Assembly (NCBI GenBank): GCA_036986275.1
Contig: BTRG01000019.1
Coordinates: 1-35,054, forward strand
From: BTRG01 sp036986275
GTDB lineage: Bacteria > Pseudomonadota > Gammaproteobacteria > Acidiferrobacterales > SZUA-150
Length of the DNA stretch: 35,054 nucleotides
Direction of reading: 5' to 3'
Shown: positions 16,589 to 24,790 of the stretch, in pieces
How positions within the stretch are numbered: position 1 is the stretch's first letter
Layout of the letters: each line of letters opens with the position of its first letter
Position numbers and translations under genes: made by a program
Notes under the pieces: generated by a model
Told to the model about the DNA's origin: nothing
Database searches by the model: none
What the model saw: the letters and a program-made list of their open reading frames with translations, nothing else

Positions 16589-16894
16589 ATGAATATTTAT
16601 GTAGGGAATATCTCACCACGTGTTAGCGAAGCAGAATTGCATCTGATTTTTGAAGGTCAGGGCCTGGGAAGAATCCTGTTTATACAGGAGGCTGATCCGG
16701 ATGTGACGCAATCCAAGGGCTACGCCATCGTAGAGCTGGAAACCGAAGAGCAGTTACGCGTTGCCACTACTGTCCTGAATGGCAAAAAACTGAAGAACCA
16801 GACCTTGATTATCCGCAGGATAGATGAGCATAACTGGAATCACATGGTTATGAGTGAGCAATTTCACACCTTTAATCAGTTTACAACTCATTGA
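16589..16894 (+). CDS. Small RRM-type RNA-binding protein
   Basis: The protein is 101 residues from ATG 16589, which has GGGAG about six bases before it. The frame is open to 16466, but the extra 41 residues have no ribosome site and do not resemble the family. A single RNA-recognition motif covers residues 1-80: RNP2 is IYVGNI (3-8) and RNP1 is KGYAIVEL (about 45-52), where the usual Phe pair is replaced by Tyr and Val. The C-terminus (HNWNHMVMSEQFHTFNQF) is a short polar tail. Stand-alone bacterial RRM proteins bind single-stranded RNA and are often cold- or stress-linked. The gene overlaps the convergent aminopeptidase gene by seven bases. Confidence 0.85.
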   Translation: MNIYVGNISPRVSEAELHLIFEGQGLGRILFIQEADPDVTQSKGYAIVELETEEQLRVATTVLNGKKLKNQTLIIRRIDEHNWNHMVMSEQFHTFNQFTTH

Positions 16895-17928
16895 TTATTT
16901 TGCATTAACAATTGCCGGCGCTCCGATGCAGGACGCCGGCTGAGTGTTTTGACCGCGGTATAAAAAGACTCTAGTGTATTATCTTTCCGGGCAAGCATTT
17001 GTTTGAAGCCGGGGACATACTCATGGTAGGCGCCCACCGAATTTAACTTGGCATTGTTCATATCCCTGGCAAACCAGCGATCATAACGCTTGCTGTTATT
17101 CCATCTTTGCTTCAGCGCCTGATACTCTTTCTGCAATTCAGAGAATATTCTCCGCTTGGCCTCGAGCTTTTTATCATCGTAGAGTGGTGAGTCATAAACG
17201 GTCTTTAACTTCTGCCGATACTTCATTACCAGGGCAATAAATTCCTTGCTGTGCTGTTGCCGTTTCAGATATTTCTGGTAGTGGGCGCTGTTCTGCTTTC
17301 TCTCCATCCAGCGTTTGACGCCGACCTGTTCTACGGTTTTGGCGAAGGATTCATTAAAGCTGGTGTCATCTTCTACATAGACAACCTGATGGGCCATCTC
17401 GTGAAAGATCAGTGCCGCCAGGGCAATTTCGTCATAATGGGTGACTGTATTCAGCAAAGGATCATCAAACCACCCCAGGGTCGAATAGGCGCGGATGCCG
17501 GCAATAAACACATCCCATCCCTGGGCCTGTAATTCGTTGCCATATTGCACGGCATCCTCTTTTGTAAAATAGCCGCGATAACTGACGCAACCGGCAAACA
17601 GGAAGCACCACTGCTTGGGCTTCAAGGACAGTGCCGGGGCGGCGAACACGTTCCATACGACATAGGGTCTTTCCAGGTTGGCATAGCTGCGAAAGCTGCC
17701 ATTGTCAGGTAGACCCAGTTCCCGGCTGGCGAAGTCCCGTATGGCCAGGGCACGGCGCAGGACGGCCTTGGTGTCAGTGGGTATATCATTTTTCTCCAGC
17801 AATGCCTGAATGCTTTCACGCCGTTGTATGACGTCCCATTGGCCTTGCATGGATTGCAGGTAATAAGCGAAGTTGCTGCAGGCGTTGACGGAAAGCAGTA
17901 GTGTGATGAGCAGCAGTTTTTGAAACAT
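16888..17928 (-). CDS. Aminopeptidase-like lipoprotein with HExxH metal site
   Basis: The start is placed at ATG 17928, giving 346 residues; the open frame extends 47 codons further but that part is Pro/Arg-rich and lies antisense to the start of cca. The N-terminus FQKLLLITLLLSVNAC is a lipoprotein signal with the lipidated cysteine near residue 17. The product matches the predicted aminopeptidase family (DUF2265/PF10023): GCVSYRGYF (about residue 110), then the zinc motif HEMAHQ (about 178-183) and NESFAKTVEQVG (about 193). It is probably anchored in the periplasm. The C-terminal third is Lys/Arg-rich and likely helical. The peptidase substrate is unknown. Confidence 0.85.
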   Translation of the reverse strand: MFQKLLLITLLLSVNACSNFAYYLQSMQGQWDVIQRRESIQALLEKNDIPTDTKAVLRRALAIRDFASRELGLPDNGSFRSYANLERPYVVWNVFAAPALSLKPKQWCFLFAGCVSYRGYFTKEDAVQYGNELQAQGWDVFIAGIRAYSTLGWFDDPLLNTVTHYDEIALAALIFHEMAHQVVYVEDDTSFNESFAKTVEQVGVKRWMERKQNSAHYQKYLKRQQHSKEFIALVMKYRQKLKTVYDSPLYDDKKLEAKRRIFSELQKEYQALKQRWNNSKRYDRWFARDMNNAKLNSVGAYHEYVPGFKQMLARKDNTLESFYTAVKTLSRRPASERRQLLMQNNQ

Positions 17929-17978
17929 AGACAGGATTGCCCCTTGGCCTGAACATAATGCCACATTAGGATGTGGCC

Positions 17979-19196
17979 ATGGAGATTTATCTGGTAGGGG
18001 GTGCGGTGCGCGACAAGTTGCTCGGTCTGGAGGTGAAGGATCGGGATTATGTCGTCGTGGGCGCAACACCGGAGGAAATGGAGGCGCAGGGCTTTAGGGC
18101 GGTGGGGGCGGATTTCCCAGTATTCCTGCACCCCAAAACAAAGGAAGAGTATGCCCTGGCCCGTACCGAACGTAAGTCCGGCCATGGCTATAAGGGTTTC
18201 ACGGTCTATGCGGATGTTGATGTCACCCTGGAGCAGGACCTGCAACGCCGGGACCTGACCATCAATGCCATGGCCGAGAATGAAGCTGGGGAATTGATAG
18301 ATCCCTTTGGCGGTAAGGACGATCTCGAGCAGGGTTTGTTACGCCATGTCTCGCCCGCCTTTGCCGAGGACCCGGTGCGCATCTTGCGCGTGGCGCGATT
18401 TGCGGCCCGCTTTCATCGCCGGGGGTTTCATGTGGCGCACCCGACACACAAGTTGATGAAAAGAATGGTGGCCGACGGTGAAGTGGATTACCTGGTTGCC
18501 GAACGTGTATGGTCGGAGTTATCAAGCGCCCTGGGCGAGGAAAAGCCTTCCGAGTTTTTTCGCGTGTTGCGCGCCTGCGGCGCCCTGGAGAGGTTGTTGC
18601 CCGAACTGGATGCGCTCTACGGTGTGCCGCAACCGGAGGTGCATCATCCGGAAATCGATAGCGGTGTGCATGTGATGATGGCACTGGATCAGGCGGCCCG
18701 GTTAAGTGACGATATACGGGTGCGCTTTGCCGCCCTGATGCATGATCTGGGCAAGGGTGAGACCCCGGAGCACAAGTGGCCACAACATATCGCCCACGAA
18801 GAACGTGGCGTGAAACAGGTGCAAGCGATATGCGAGCGTTTTCGCGTGCCCAAGGAGTATCGCGATATCGCCATGCTGACGGCGCGTTTTCATAGCCATT
18901 GCCACCGGGCGCTGGAATTAAAACCGGCTACGGTATTGCGCGTGCTGGAATCGCTGGATGTGTTTCGCCGGCCCGAAAGACTGGAATGGTTTTTGCTGGC
19001 CTGCGAGGCCGATGCCAAAGGACGTAAAGGGAAAGAGCAAGATCCCTATCCACAGGCGCAACGGTTTCGCGCTGCCTATGTTGCCGCTTGTTCTGTCGAC
19101 AGCGGGCTCATAGCCCGGGACATGAAAGGCGAGCCGGGCGAGAAGATTGCCGAGCGCATACGCAGTGAACGCGTGCAGGCGATTGCAAATAAGTAA
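17979..19196 (+). CDS. cca: Multifunctional CCA-adding tRNA nucleotidyltransferase
   Basis: The protein is 405 residues from ATG 17979, which has AGGA seven bases upstream; a GTG two codons earlier is less likely. It adds or repairs the 3' CCA of tRNAs and has a phosphohydrolase domain. Seen: IYLVGGAVRD at the N-terminus, the metal-binding DRDYVVVG (two catalytic aspartates), RRDLTINAMA, DPVRILRVARFAARF, and the HD-domain motif MHDLGKGETP (about residue 255). The size and HD domain match the gammaproteobacterial multifunctional form. The two tRNA parts encoded at 31373-31707 already carry CCA, so the enzyme there would serve for repair. Confidence 0.97.
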   Translation: MEIYLVGGAVRDKLLGLEVKDRDYVVVGATPEEMEAQGFRAVGADFPVFLHPKTKEEYALARTERKSGHGYKGFTVYADVDVTLEQDLQRRDLTINAMAENEAGELIDPFGGKDDLEQGLLRHVSPAFAEDPVRILRVARFAARFHRRGFHVAHPTHKLMKRMVADGEVDYLVAERVWSELSSALGEEKPSEFFRVLRACGALERLLPELDALYGVPQPEVHHPEIDSGVHVMMALDQAARLSDDIRVRFAALMHDLGKGETPEHKWPQHIAHEERGVKQVQAICERFRVPKEYRDIAMLTARFHSHCHRALELKPATVLRVLESLDVFRRPERLEWFLLACEADAKGRKGKEQDPYPQAQRFRAAYVAACSVDSGLIARDMKGEPGEKIAERIRSERVQAIANK

Positions 19197-19223
19197 CAGT
19201 TAGCAGCAATTCACAAACACCAT

Positions 19224-20534
19224 ATGACATCAAGGAAAGTCGGCTTTGTCAGTCTGGGTTGCCCCAAGGCCACCGTGGACTCGGAGCGTATCCTGACGCA
19301 ATTGCGTGCCGAGGACTACGAGATCGCACCCAGCTATGAGGGCGCCGATATCGTCGTCGTAAATACCTGCGGTTTTATCGAAGATGCGGTAGCGGAATCA
19401 TTGGATGCCATCGGTGAGGCTCTGAACGAGAATGGTAAGGTCATTGTTACCGGTTGCCTTGGCGCCAGGGGCGATTTCGTCAAGGAGAAGTATCCGCAGG
19501 TACTGGCCGTTACCGGACCGCATGCCACCGAAGCGGTGATGCAGGCCGTACACGCCCATTTACCGCCACGGCATGATCCCCTGCGGAATTTGATTCCTCC
19601 GCAAGGGATTCGGCTCACACCCCGGCACTATGCCTATGTAAAAATTTCCGAGGGTTGTAACCATCGATGCAGCTTTTGCATCATCCCGGCCCTGCGCGGT
19701 GATCTGGTCAGCCGGCCTATCGGCGATGTGTTGGCCGAGGCTGAACGTCTGGTGGCATCGGGTGTGAAAGAATTATTGGTGATTTCACAGGACACCAGTG
19801 CCTATGGCGTGGATGTGAAATACCAGACCGGGTTCTGGAAGGGCCGGCCAGTGAAGACACGCATGACGGAGATGGTGCAGGCCCTCGGTGAACTGGGAGT
19901 TTGGGTGCGGCTGCATTATGTCTATCCCTATCCGCATGTGGATGAAATCATCCCGCTGATGAATGAAAACAGGGTGTTGCCCTATCTGGATGTGCCCTTT
20001 CAGCATGCCAGTCCACGGTTGCTCAAACTCATGAAGCGCCCGGCCAATATAGAAAATACCCTCGAGCGTATACAGGGCTGGCGCGAGCTGTGCCCGGACC
20101 TGACCTTGCGCTCAACCTTTATTGTCGGTTTCCCGGGTGAGACGGAACGGGAGTTTGAAGACTTGCTGGAATTCCTTGAACAGGCGCAGCTCAATCGTGT
20201 GGGCGCCTTTGCCTATTCCGTGATCGAAGGCGCCAGCGCCAATGAACTTCCCGGTGCCGTGCCAGAGGAAGTCAAGCAGGAGCGTTTGCATCGATTTATG
20301 GAAGTGCAAACTGCTATCTCTGCCCGGGGTCTGCGGCAGAAAATAGGTCGAACCCTTGAGGTGCTGGTGGATGAGGTCCATGACGACCACGCTGTCGGCC
20401 GCACCCAGGGCGATGCGCCCGGCATCGATGGTGTCGTCGTGATTGAGGGTGGGCAGACTTTGTCGCCAGGCGATTTGATTGATGTCGAAGTCACGCATGC
20501 CGATGAGCATGATTTGTGGGGCCGGGAGCGGTGA
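19224..20534 (+). CDS. rimO: Ribosomal protein S12 methylthiotransferase
   Basis: This 436-residue radical-SAM enzyme methylthiolates the conserved aspartate of ribosomal protein S12. The N-terminal UPF0004 domain begins GFVSLGCPKATVDSE and contributes three cysteines (LGCP, NTCGF, TGCLGA) for an auxiliary iron-sulfur cluster. The radical-SAM cluster motif CNHRCSFC is at about residues 147-154. A TRAM RNA/protein-binding domain ends the protein (about 365-436). LGCPKATVDSE and the overall layout favour RimO over MiaB. The stop codon overlaps a GTG (GTGA), but the 37-codon frame that would follow is not convincing. Confidence 0.97.
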   Translation: MTSRKVGFVSLGCPKATVDSERILTQLRAEDYEIAPSYEGADIVVVNTCGFIEDAVAESLDAIGEALNENGKVIVTGCLGARGDFVKEKYPQVLAVTGPHATEAVMQAVHAHLPPRHDPLRNLIPPQGIRLTPRHYAYVKISEGCNHRCSFCIIPALRGDLVSRPIGDVLAEAERLVASGVKELLVISQDTSAYGVDVKYQTGFWKGRPVKTRMTEMVQALGELGVWVRLHYVYPYPHVDEIIPLMNENRVLPYLDVPFQHASPRLLKLMKRPANIENTLERIQGWRELCPDLTLRSTFIVGFPGETEREFEDLLEFLEQAQLNRVGAFAYSVIEGASANELPGAVPEEVKQERLHRFMEVQTAISARGLRQKIGRTLEVLVDEVHDDHAVGRTQGDAPGIDGVVVIEGGQTLSPGDLIDVEVTHADEHDLWGRER

Positions 20535-20657
20535 CGGAAAAGGACGCTATGTCAGCCGGGATATCCAGTTGGATAGAACTTCAAACCGGCAAACAGATGC
20601 TATTGATATTGCTCGTTGTTTACCCAAAGCCAACAGGACGGTAACAGGATAGTAATT

Positions 20658-21008
20658 ATGCTGGCAAGATGTCCCAGGTCACCGAATTGCGTCAGCTCGA
20701 TTGATCATGGCAACAGGCATGGTGTCAGACCACTGGTGTACACGGACTCGAGACAACATGCCCGGGTGCATCTGCAACGAGTGCTCAGCCAGATGCGCGG
20801 AGCTGCTTTGATTAAAGAGCAGGACAATGTATTGCATTACACCTTCATCACACCATGGTTCCGATTTACTGATGATGTGTTATTTTATTTTATGCCCGAT
20901 AAAAAGGTTATTCATATGCGCTCAGCTTCCCGATTGGGCTATTATGATTTTGGTGTGAATCGTCGACGTATAGAACGCATACGCAAGGTCTTTTGCCAGG
21001 TCGTTTGA
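20658..21008 (+). CDS. DUF1499 family protein
   Basis: The 116-residue product from ATG 20658 begins MLARCPRSPNCVSS, the signature of DUF1499 (CPxSPNCVSS). An AGGA ribosome site lies about nine bases upstream; the 14 codons before it in the same frame are not typical of the family. The rest shows the family's alternating beta pattern: NVLHYTFITPWFRFTDDVLFYF and MRSASRLGYYDFGVNRRRIERIR. Unlike many relatives it has no signal peptide or membrane helix, so it would be cytoplasmic. The role of DUF1499 is unknown to me. One base separates it from the DksA-like gene, which suggests translational coupling. Confidence 0.8.
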   Translation: MLARCPRSPNCVSSIDHGNRHGVRPLVYTDSRQHARVHLQRVLSQMRGAALIKEQDNVLHYTFITPWFRFTDDVLFYFMPDKKVIHMRSASRLGYYDFGVNRRRIERIRKVFCQVV

Positions 21009-21009
21009 T

Positions 21010-21342
21010 ATGGATGCCGGGGAAAAGAAACAATTCAGGCAGGTCGCCCAGGAGGTCATTGAACTGACGCGCCGGGAAATTCAGCGATTAAAAGAATTGA
21101 CCCGACCTATTGCACCGGATGGTGCCATTGGGCGTATCAGTCGTATAGAGGCCATAGGCGAGAAAAGTATTAACGAAGCGGCATTGCGCACGGCTACATC
21201 CAGGTTGGCCGCGCTCGAAAATGTAATAACACAAATAGATGATATTGATTTTGGCTATTGTCAGGTATGTGGCGAGGCCATTCCCCATGGCCGGCTGATG
21301 CTGGTCCCTGAAAGTCGTTTGTGCGTGAAGTGTGCGGATTAG
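21010..21342 (+). CDS. DksA/TraR-like C4 zinc finger protein
   Basis: The 110-residue protein has a helical N-terminal two-thirds and a C-terminal zinc finger CQVC-x17-CVKC (about residues 82-107), with the same spacing as DksA. DksA-type proteins enter the RNA polymerase secondary channel and tune initiation with ppGpp. Here the coiled-coil tip region (PIAPDGAIGRISRIEAIGEK) lacks the DxxDxA motif that DksA needs for activity. It is more likely a paralogue with altered or different function. It starts one base after the DUF1499 stop and is convergent with the MidA-type gene. Zinc binding is well supported; polymerase binding is inferred. Confidence 0.85.
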   Translation: MDAGEKKQFRQVAQEVIELTRREIQRLKELTRPIAPDGAIGRISRIEAIGEKSINEAALRTATSRLAALENVITQIDDIDFGYCQVCGEAIPHGRLMLVPESRLCVKCAD

Positions 21343-21344
21343 AT

Positions 21345-22550
21345 TTAAAGCCGTCCACGGCGGTCACGCAACATGAATCCCAGCAACGCTTCATCAATCT
21401 CCTTACCTATGGCCAACACCTTGAATAACTCTCCCATTTCATGGGGAAGAGTGAGCTTCTTAATTTCCTGGGTCCGGGCAAGGTAGGCGCGCGTGTCTGA
21501 TGTATCGATTTCGGCTGCCATGGCATCCAGGCCAAGGGATAATAAAAACTCTGCCTGACTGGTATAGCCCAACACAGAAAGACCGGTCTCATGGGCCGCT
21601 TCGGCCATGGCGGTAAAATTCACTGATGTCGTGATGTCTTGTTGGCCTGGCAAATAGAATGGGTCTTCATGGGTGCGATGTCTATAAAAACATTTCAAGG
21701 TTCCGGTATTACGTTGCGGTAAATAATATTCATGCTGTGGATAGCCATAGTCAATGAGTAGGGCGATACCCTGTTCCATGCAATCAGCAATACTTCTGAC
21801 CCAGGCCTCGGCAGTAAGATTGATCTCTGATATGTATCCTGCTGGCAGGTCTGATGTGGCAATACGTTGGGTTATATCTTTATCCGCAATACGTGATGAC
21901 CAGTGAAAACCCTTATCATTATAATCGACCTGCAGGGTTTTTATATCCTGTTCGCCTATCTTGAAACGTTGTGCCGGCATGGCATCCAATACTTCATTGG
22001 CGATGATAATCCCCTTGAAGCCGGACTCGGGCAGTGCCTGCCACCATTCAACGCGTTTGGCCAAATCGGGAAGGGTTTGTTGCAAGATTTCCTGTTGCCG
22101 GGTTTGCAGGCTGCCACTGGTATCCAGTATGGCATAACGGGCAGGCAGGCTATGCAGTGCTTCCAGTTCGTTTAACATCGAGACCGCCAGCGCTCCAGTA
22201 CCGGCGCCTACCTCAAGCACCGTACCGTCTTCGATAACCTCAAGAATTTGCCGGACCTGGCGCGCCAGACAGCGCCCGAACAAAGGCGAAACTTCAGGCG
22301 CGGTAATAAAGTCACCCCGCTCACCGATTTTTTCCCGTCCACCGGCGTAGTAGCCGAGCCCAGGGGTATAGAGCGCCAATTCCATAAAGCGTGCAAAGTC
22401 TATCGGGCCTGTGGCATCGATTTCCTGTTGAATATGTGAAGTTAGTTGTTCGCTTAAGGCCAGCTCGGTCTCGCTTGCGGCAGGCATGCCATTCGCGGGC
22501 CCAGAGGTGTGAGAATAGCTGGATTTATGCGGGTATGGTGTATCGGCCAT
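21345..22550 (-). CDS. MidA/NDUFAF7-type SAM-dependent methyltransferase
   Basis: The 401-residue protein belongs to the Methyltransf_28 (DUF185) family. Family blocks seen: LYTPGLGYYAGG (about residues 58-70), GDFITAPEVSPLFGRCLARQ (about 78-97), and the SAM-binding VLEVGAGTGALA (about 111-122). A later ANEVLDAMPAQRF (about 171-183) is also typical. The mitochondrial relative NDUFAF7 methylates an arginine of a complex I subunit; whether the bacterial protein does so is not shown. The first 30 residues are variable, and Met22 is an alternative start. No ribosome site is evident at either. It is cytoplasmic, convergent with the DksA-like gene and divergent from folM. Confidence 0.9.
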   Translation of the reverse strand: MADTPYPHKSSYSHTSGPANGMPAASETELALSEQLTSHIQQEIDATGPIDFARFMELALYTPGLGYYAGGREKIGERGDFITAPEVSPLFGRCLARQVRQILEVIEDGTVLEVGAGTGALAVSMLNELEALHSLPARYAILDTSGSLQTRQQEILQQTLPDLAKRVEWWQALPESGFKGIIIANEVLDAMPAQRFKIGEQDIKTLQVDYNDKGFHWSSRIADKDITQRIATSDLPAGYISEINLTAEAWVRSIADCMEQGIALLIDYGYPQHEYYLPQRNTGTLKCFYRHRTHEDPFYLPGQQDITTSVNFTAMAEAAHETGLSVLGYTSQAEFLLSLGLDAMAAEIDTSDTRAYLARTQEIKKLTLPHEMGELFKVLAIGKEIDEALLGFMLRDRRGRL

Positions 22551-22628
22551 GCTCAGGCGTTCACGCAGACAGGTTATTGGGGTATGGTGTCTGCATTGTA
22601 GTCGTTAGGGAGTGACATCACCACCGGC

Positions 22629-23393
22629 ATGAGCGTACAGGACAACGAAGAAAATATGTTAAAGGACAAGGTCGTCCTGATTACTGGTGGCGCCAGACGT
22701 ATCGGCGCACAAGTGTGCCGCACTTTGCATGCCCAGGGAATGCGCCTGGTTATTCATTATCGTTCATCAGATGAGGATGCGCATGCCTTGCAGAAAGAGC
22801 TGCTGGCCCAGCGAGCCGATAGCGTCATGCTGGTACAGGGCGACATGCTTAATGTCGCCAAGTTAAAGAATCTGGTGCATGAAACCATCGAGGCCTTTGG
22901 TCGCCTGGATGTACTGATTAACAATGCTTCCACGTTTTACACCACGCCCCTTGATGAGGCCGATGAAAGCCAGTGGGAAGACTTATTGGGTACGAATCTC
23001 AAGGCCCCTTTCTTTCTGGCGCAAGCGGCCGCGGCGCAGTTAAGGAAACACCAGGGTTGTATAATTAATATGGCTGACATCCATGGTGAACGACCCCTCA
23101 AGACCTATCCTATCTATAGTATTGCCAAGGCCGGTATGGTGATGCTCACCAAATCATTGGCGCGGGAGTTGGGACCGGATGTGCGTGTGAACGGGATTGC
23201 CCCTGGCGCCATTATGTGGCCCGAGAATGAGATGGACGATATGGCCAAACAACGGATTATTTCCCGCACACCTCTTCGTACTGTTGGCAGCCCGGAAGAT
23301 ATTGCCCGAACCATATTGTTTTTGATTCGTGATGCCGGGTTTATTAACGGTCATGTTATATCCGTCTGTGGCGGCCGCTCGGTTGTTTTGTAA
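22629..23393 (+). CDS. folM: Pteridine reductase / dihydromonapterin reductase (FolM-like SDR)
   Basis: This 254-residue short-chain dehydrogenase has the pteridine-reductase variant of the nucleotide motif, TGGARRIG (about residues 20-27), NNAS (about 98-101), the catalytic Tyr and Lys in YPIYSIAKAG, and a C-terminal ISVCGGRSV. FolM/PTR1 enzymes reduce dihydromonapterin or dihydrofolate with NADPH. Position within 1-2 kb of folK and folB supports a pterin role. The start is ATG 22629; ATG 22656 (MLKDKVVLITGG) is an alternative and would lose nine residues. The end of the gene overlaps the next gene in another frame. Confidence 0.88.
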   Translation: MSVQDNEENMLKDKVVLITGGARRIGAQVCRTLHAQGMRLVIHYRSSDEDAHALQKELLAQRADSVMLVQGDMLNVAKLKNLVHETIEAFGRLDVLINNASTFYTTPLDEADESQWEDLLGTNLKAPFFLAQAAAAQLRKHQGCIINMADIHGERPLKTYPIYSIAKAGMVMLTKSLARELGPDVRVNGIAPGAIMWPENEMDDMAKQRIISRTPLRTVGSPEDIARTILFLIRDAGFINGHVISVCGGRSVVL

Positions 23394-23826
23394 GCGCCTT
23401 ACACTGGTTTTATGTTTAATGGGTTTTACAACAGCCTATGCCCTGGCCGGTGTTTACAAGTGGGTGGACGAAGATGGCCGCGTGCATTTCTCGGATAAGG
23501 CGCCAACGGATATCAAGGCAAAGACCTTGGATATCCAGATATACAGCGGACCGGCAGAAGTGTCGGGTGGTGAGCAGGGGTTTGGCGCCAGGAGCGTGAC
23601 CATGTTAAGCACGGCCTGGTGCAGTGTCTGCAAAAAGGCCAAGGCATATCTTAAAAAGCGCGGTATTTCGTTTCTTGAGTACGACATAGAAAAAAGTACT
23701 GTTGGCAGGATGGAATATCAGAAGCTCAACGGTAAGGGTGTGCCCATCATCCTTGTCGGCAATCAGCGTATGAATGGATTTAATCCATCCAAGCTGGATA
23801 GGATGTTGGCGAATGTCGGTTACTGA
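23368..23826 (+). CDS. Exported DUF4124-glutaredoxin fusion protein
   Basis: From GTG 23368, inside the end of folM, the protein is about 152 residues; ATG 23353 or 23329 in the same frame are alternatives. The N-terminus (ARLFCKRLTLVLCLMGFTTAYALAG) is a signal peptide. Next comes a DUF4124 domain, VYKWVDEDGRVHFSDKAP, a small periplasmic domain often fused to other modules. A glutaredoxin fold then follows, with the active site CSVC in MLSTAWCSVCKKAKAYLKKRG and the cis-Pro segment GVPIILVGNQRMNGF. It would act as a periplasmic thiol oxidoreductase. It overlaps folM by 26 bases, implying coupled translation, and is convergent with folK. Confidence 0.85.
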   Translation: MAAARLFCKRLTLVLCLMGFTTAYALAGVYKWVDEDGRVHFSDKAPTDIKAKTLDIQIYSGPAEVSGGEQGFGARSVTMLSTAWCSVCKKAKAYLKKRGISFLEYDIEKSTVGRMEYQKLNGKGVPIILVGNQRMNGFNPSKLDRMLANVGY

Positions 23827-24320
23827 GCCTTCGGAATAGCAAACTCTATCGGCCACAGCGAAGATTTATCCCCTCTATAGTCTTTCCATAGTGATGCGAA
23901 CGTCATGCCGGATTCCGGGTGTTTCAGGGTGGGCGCCAGTTCTTTCATAGGTAGCAAGATAAAGGCATAGTCTATTATTTCGGCGCGTGGTACATCGATT
24001 TCATCACTATGTTCTACGAGATCGCCATATAACAACAGATCCAGATCCAGGGTGCGGGGACCAAATCGTGCGTCGCTGCGCTTGCGGCCTTGCCGGGCCT
24101 CGATTGCATGTAAGGCCTTGCGAACGGCCATGGGATCAAGCTCGGTAGTGAAAACAGTAGCCAGGTTATAAAAGGTATCACCCTCGAAGCCGACAGGCCG
24201 GCTTTCATAAACGGATGAGCAGGTGACATCGCTGAATTGTTTGTATAAGGCCAATAGTGCCAGACGAATGTTGCGTGTCTTGTCGACATTACTGCCTATG
24301 CTGATGTAAACACACGGCAT
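23820..24320 (-). CDS. folK: 6-hydroxymethyl-7,8-dihydropterin pyrophosphokinase
   Basis: The protein is 166 residues from ATG 24320, where the family begins (PCVYISIGSNVDKTRNI); the frame is open for 22 more codons but those overlap the end of folB. HPPK transfers pyrophosphate from ATP to 6-hydroxymethyldihydropterin in folate synthesis. Motifs seen: SSVYESRPVGFEGDTFYNLA (about residues 37-56), the metal/ATP region RFGPRTLDLDLLLYGD (about 85-100, with two aspartates), and PRAEIIDYAFILLPM. No good ribosome site is seen. It lies ten bases after folB and forms an operon with it. The stop overlaps the stop of the convergent glutaredoxin gene by seven bases. Confidence 0.96.
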   Translation of the reverse strand: MPCVYISIGSNVDKTRNIRLALLALYKQFSDVTCSSVYESRPVGFEGDTFYNLATVFTTELDPMAVRKALHAIEARQGRKRSDARFGPRTLDLDLLLYGDLVEHSDEIDVPRAEIIDYAFILLPMKELAPTLKHPESGMTFASLWKDYRGDKSSLWPIEFAIPKAQ

Positions 24321-24330
24321 GAAGAATTTT

Positions 24331-24693
24331 TTATGCGTCCGGACGTGAGCCGCGCTCAATAATAACACCGACATCGCGGGCATCACGCAGTGCGCCTTTT
24401 TTGTTTAATTGCAGGCGGCACCATGGCACCTTGAATTCATCCAATAGCAAGCTGGCAATGTTTTCGGCCAGCGTCTCCACCAATTGAAACTCGGTATCAG
24501 CGGCGTAGTTGACAATACGCTTACTCACGGCCTTATAGTCCAGTGTGTCCTTGATGTCATCACTGGCAGCGGCGGCAGTAATATCCGTTGCCATTTCTAC
24601 ATTAATATGCAGTGTTTGCTGCGTTCGGCGTTCCCATTCCCAAAGCCCGATAATACAATTGACCTTGAGGTCACGTATGTAGATGAGGTCCAT
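24331..24693 (-). CDS. folB: Dihydroneopterin aldolase
   Basis: The protein is 120 residues from ATG 24693, the normal size of FolB; the frame runs 32 codons further upstream without family similarity. FolB splits dihydroneopterin into 6-hydroxymethyldihydropterin and glycolaldehyde, giving the substrate of FolK encoded next. Seen: MDLIYIRDLKVNCIIGLWEWER at the N-terminus (the IG-x-x-x-x-E-R block), DTLDYKAVSKRI (about 49-60), FQLVETLAENIA (about 69-80, with the active-site Glu) and LNKKGALRDARDVGV (the catalytic Lys region). It is divergent from plsY with about 100 bases between them. Confidence 0.95.
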   Translation of the reverse strand: MDLIYIRDLKVNCIIGLWEWERRTQQTLHINVEMATDITAAAASDDIKDTLDYKAVSKRIVNYAADTEFQLVETLAENIASLLLDEFKVPWCRLQLNKKGALRDARDVGVIIERGSRPDA

Positions 24694-24790
24694 AACGATC
24701 AGAATATAAGAGGGTGAAAAGTTTCGCCCGGCACTATAACCAAATTCAATAATCCTGTCTCGAGCCACCGACAGGACAAGAGGCAACACA

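Noticed and set aside
17929..18069. N-terminal extension of the aminopeptidase-like gene
   Set aside because: The extension is Pro/Arg-rich, antisense to cca, and would hide the lipoprotein signal that starts at 17928.
20531..20644. 37-codon frame whose GTG overlaps the rimO stop (GTGA)
   Set aside because: The overlap is suggestive, but the peptide has no recognisable feature beyond a short hydrophobic run, and no ribosome site independent of rimO.
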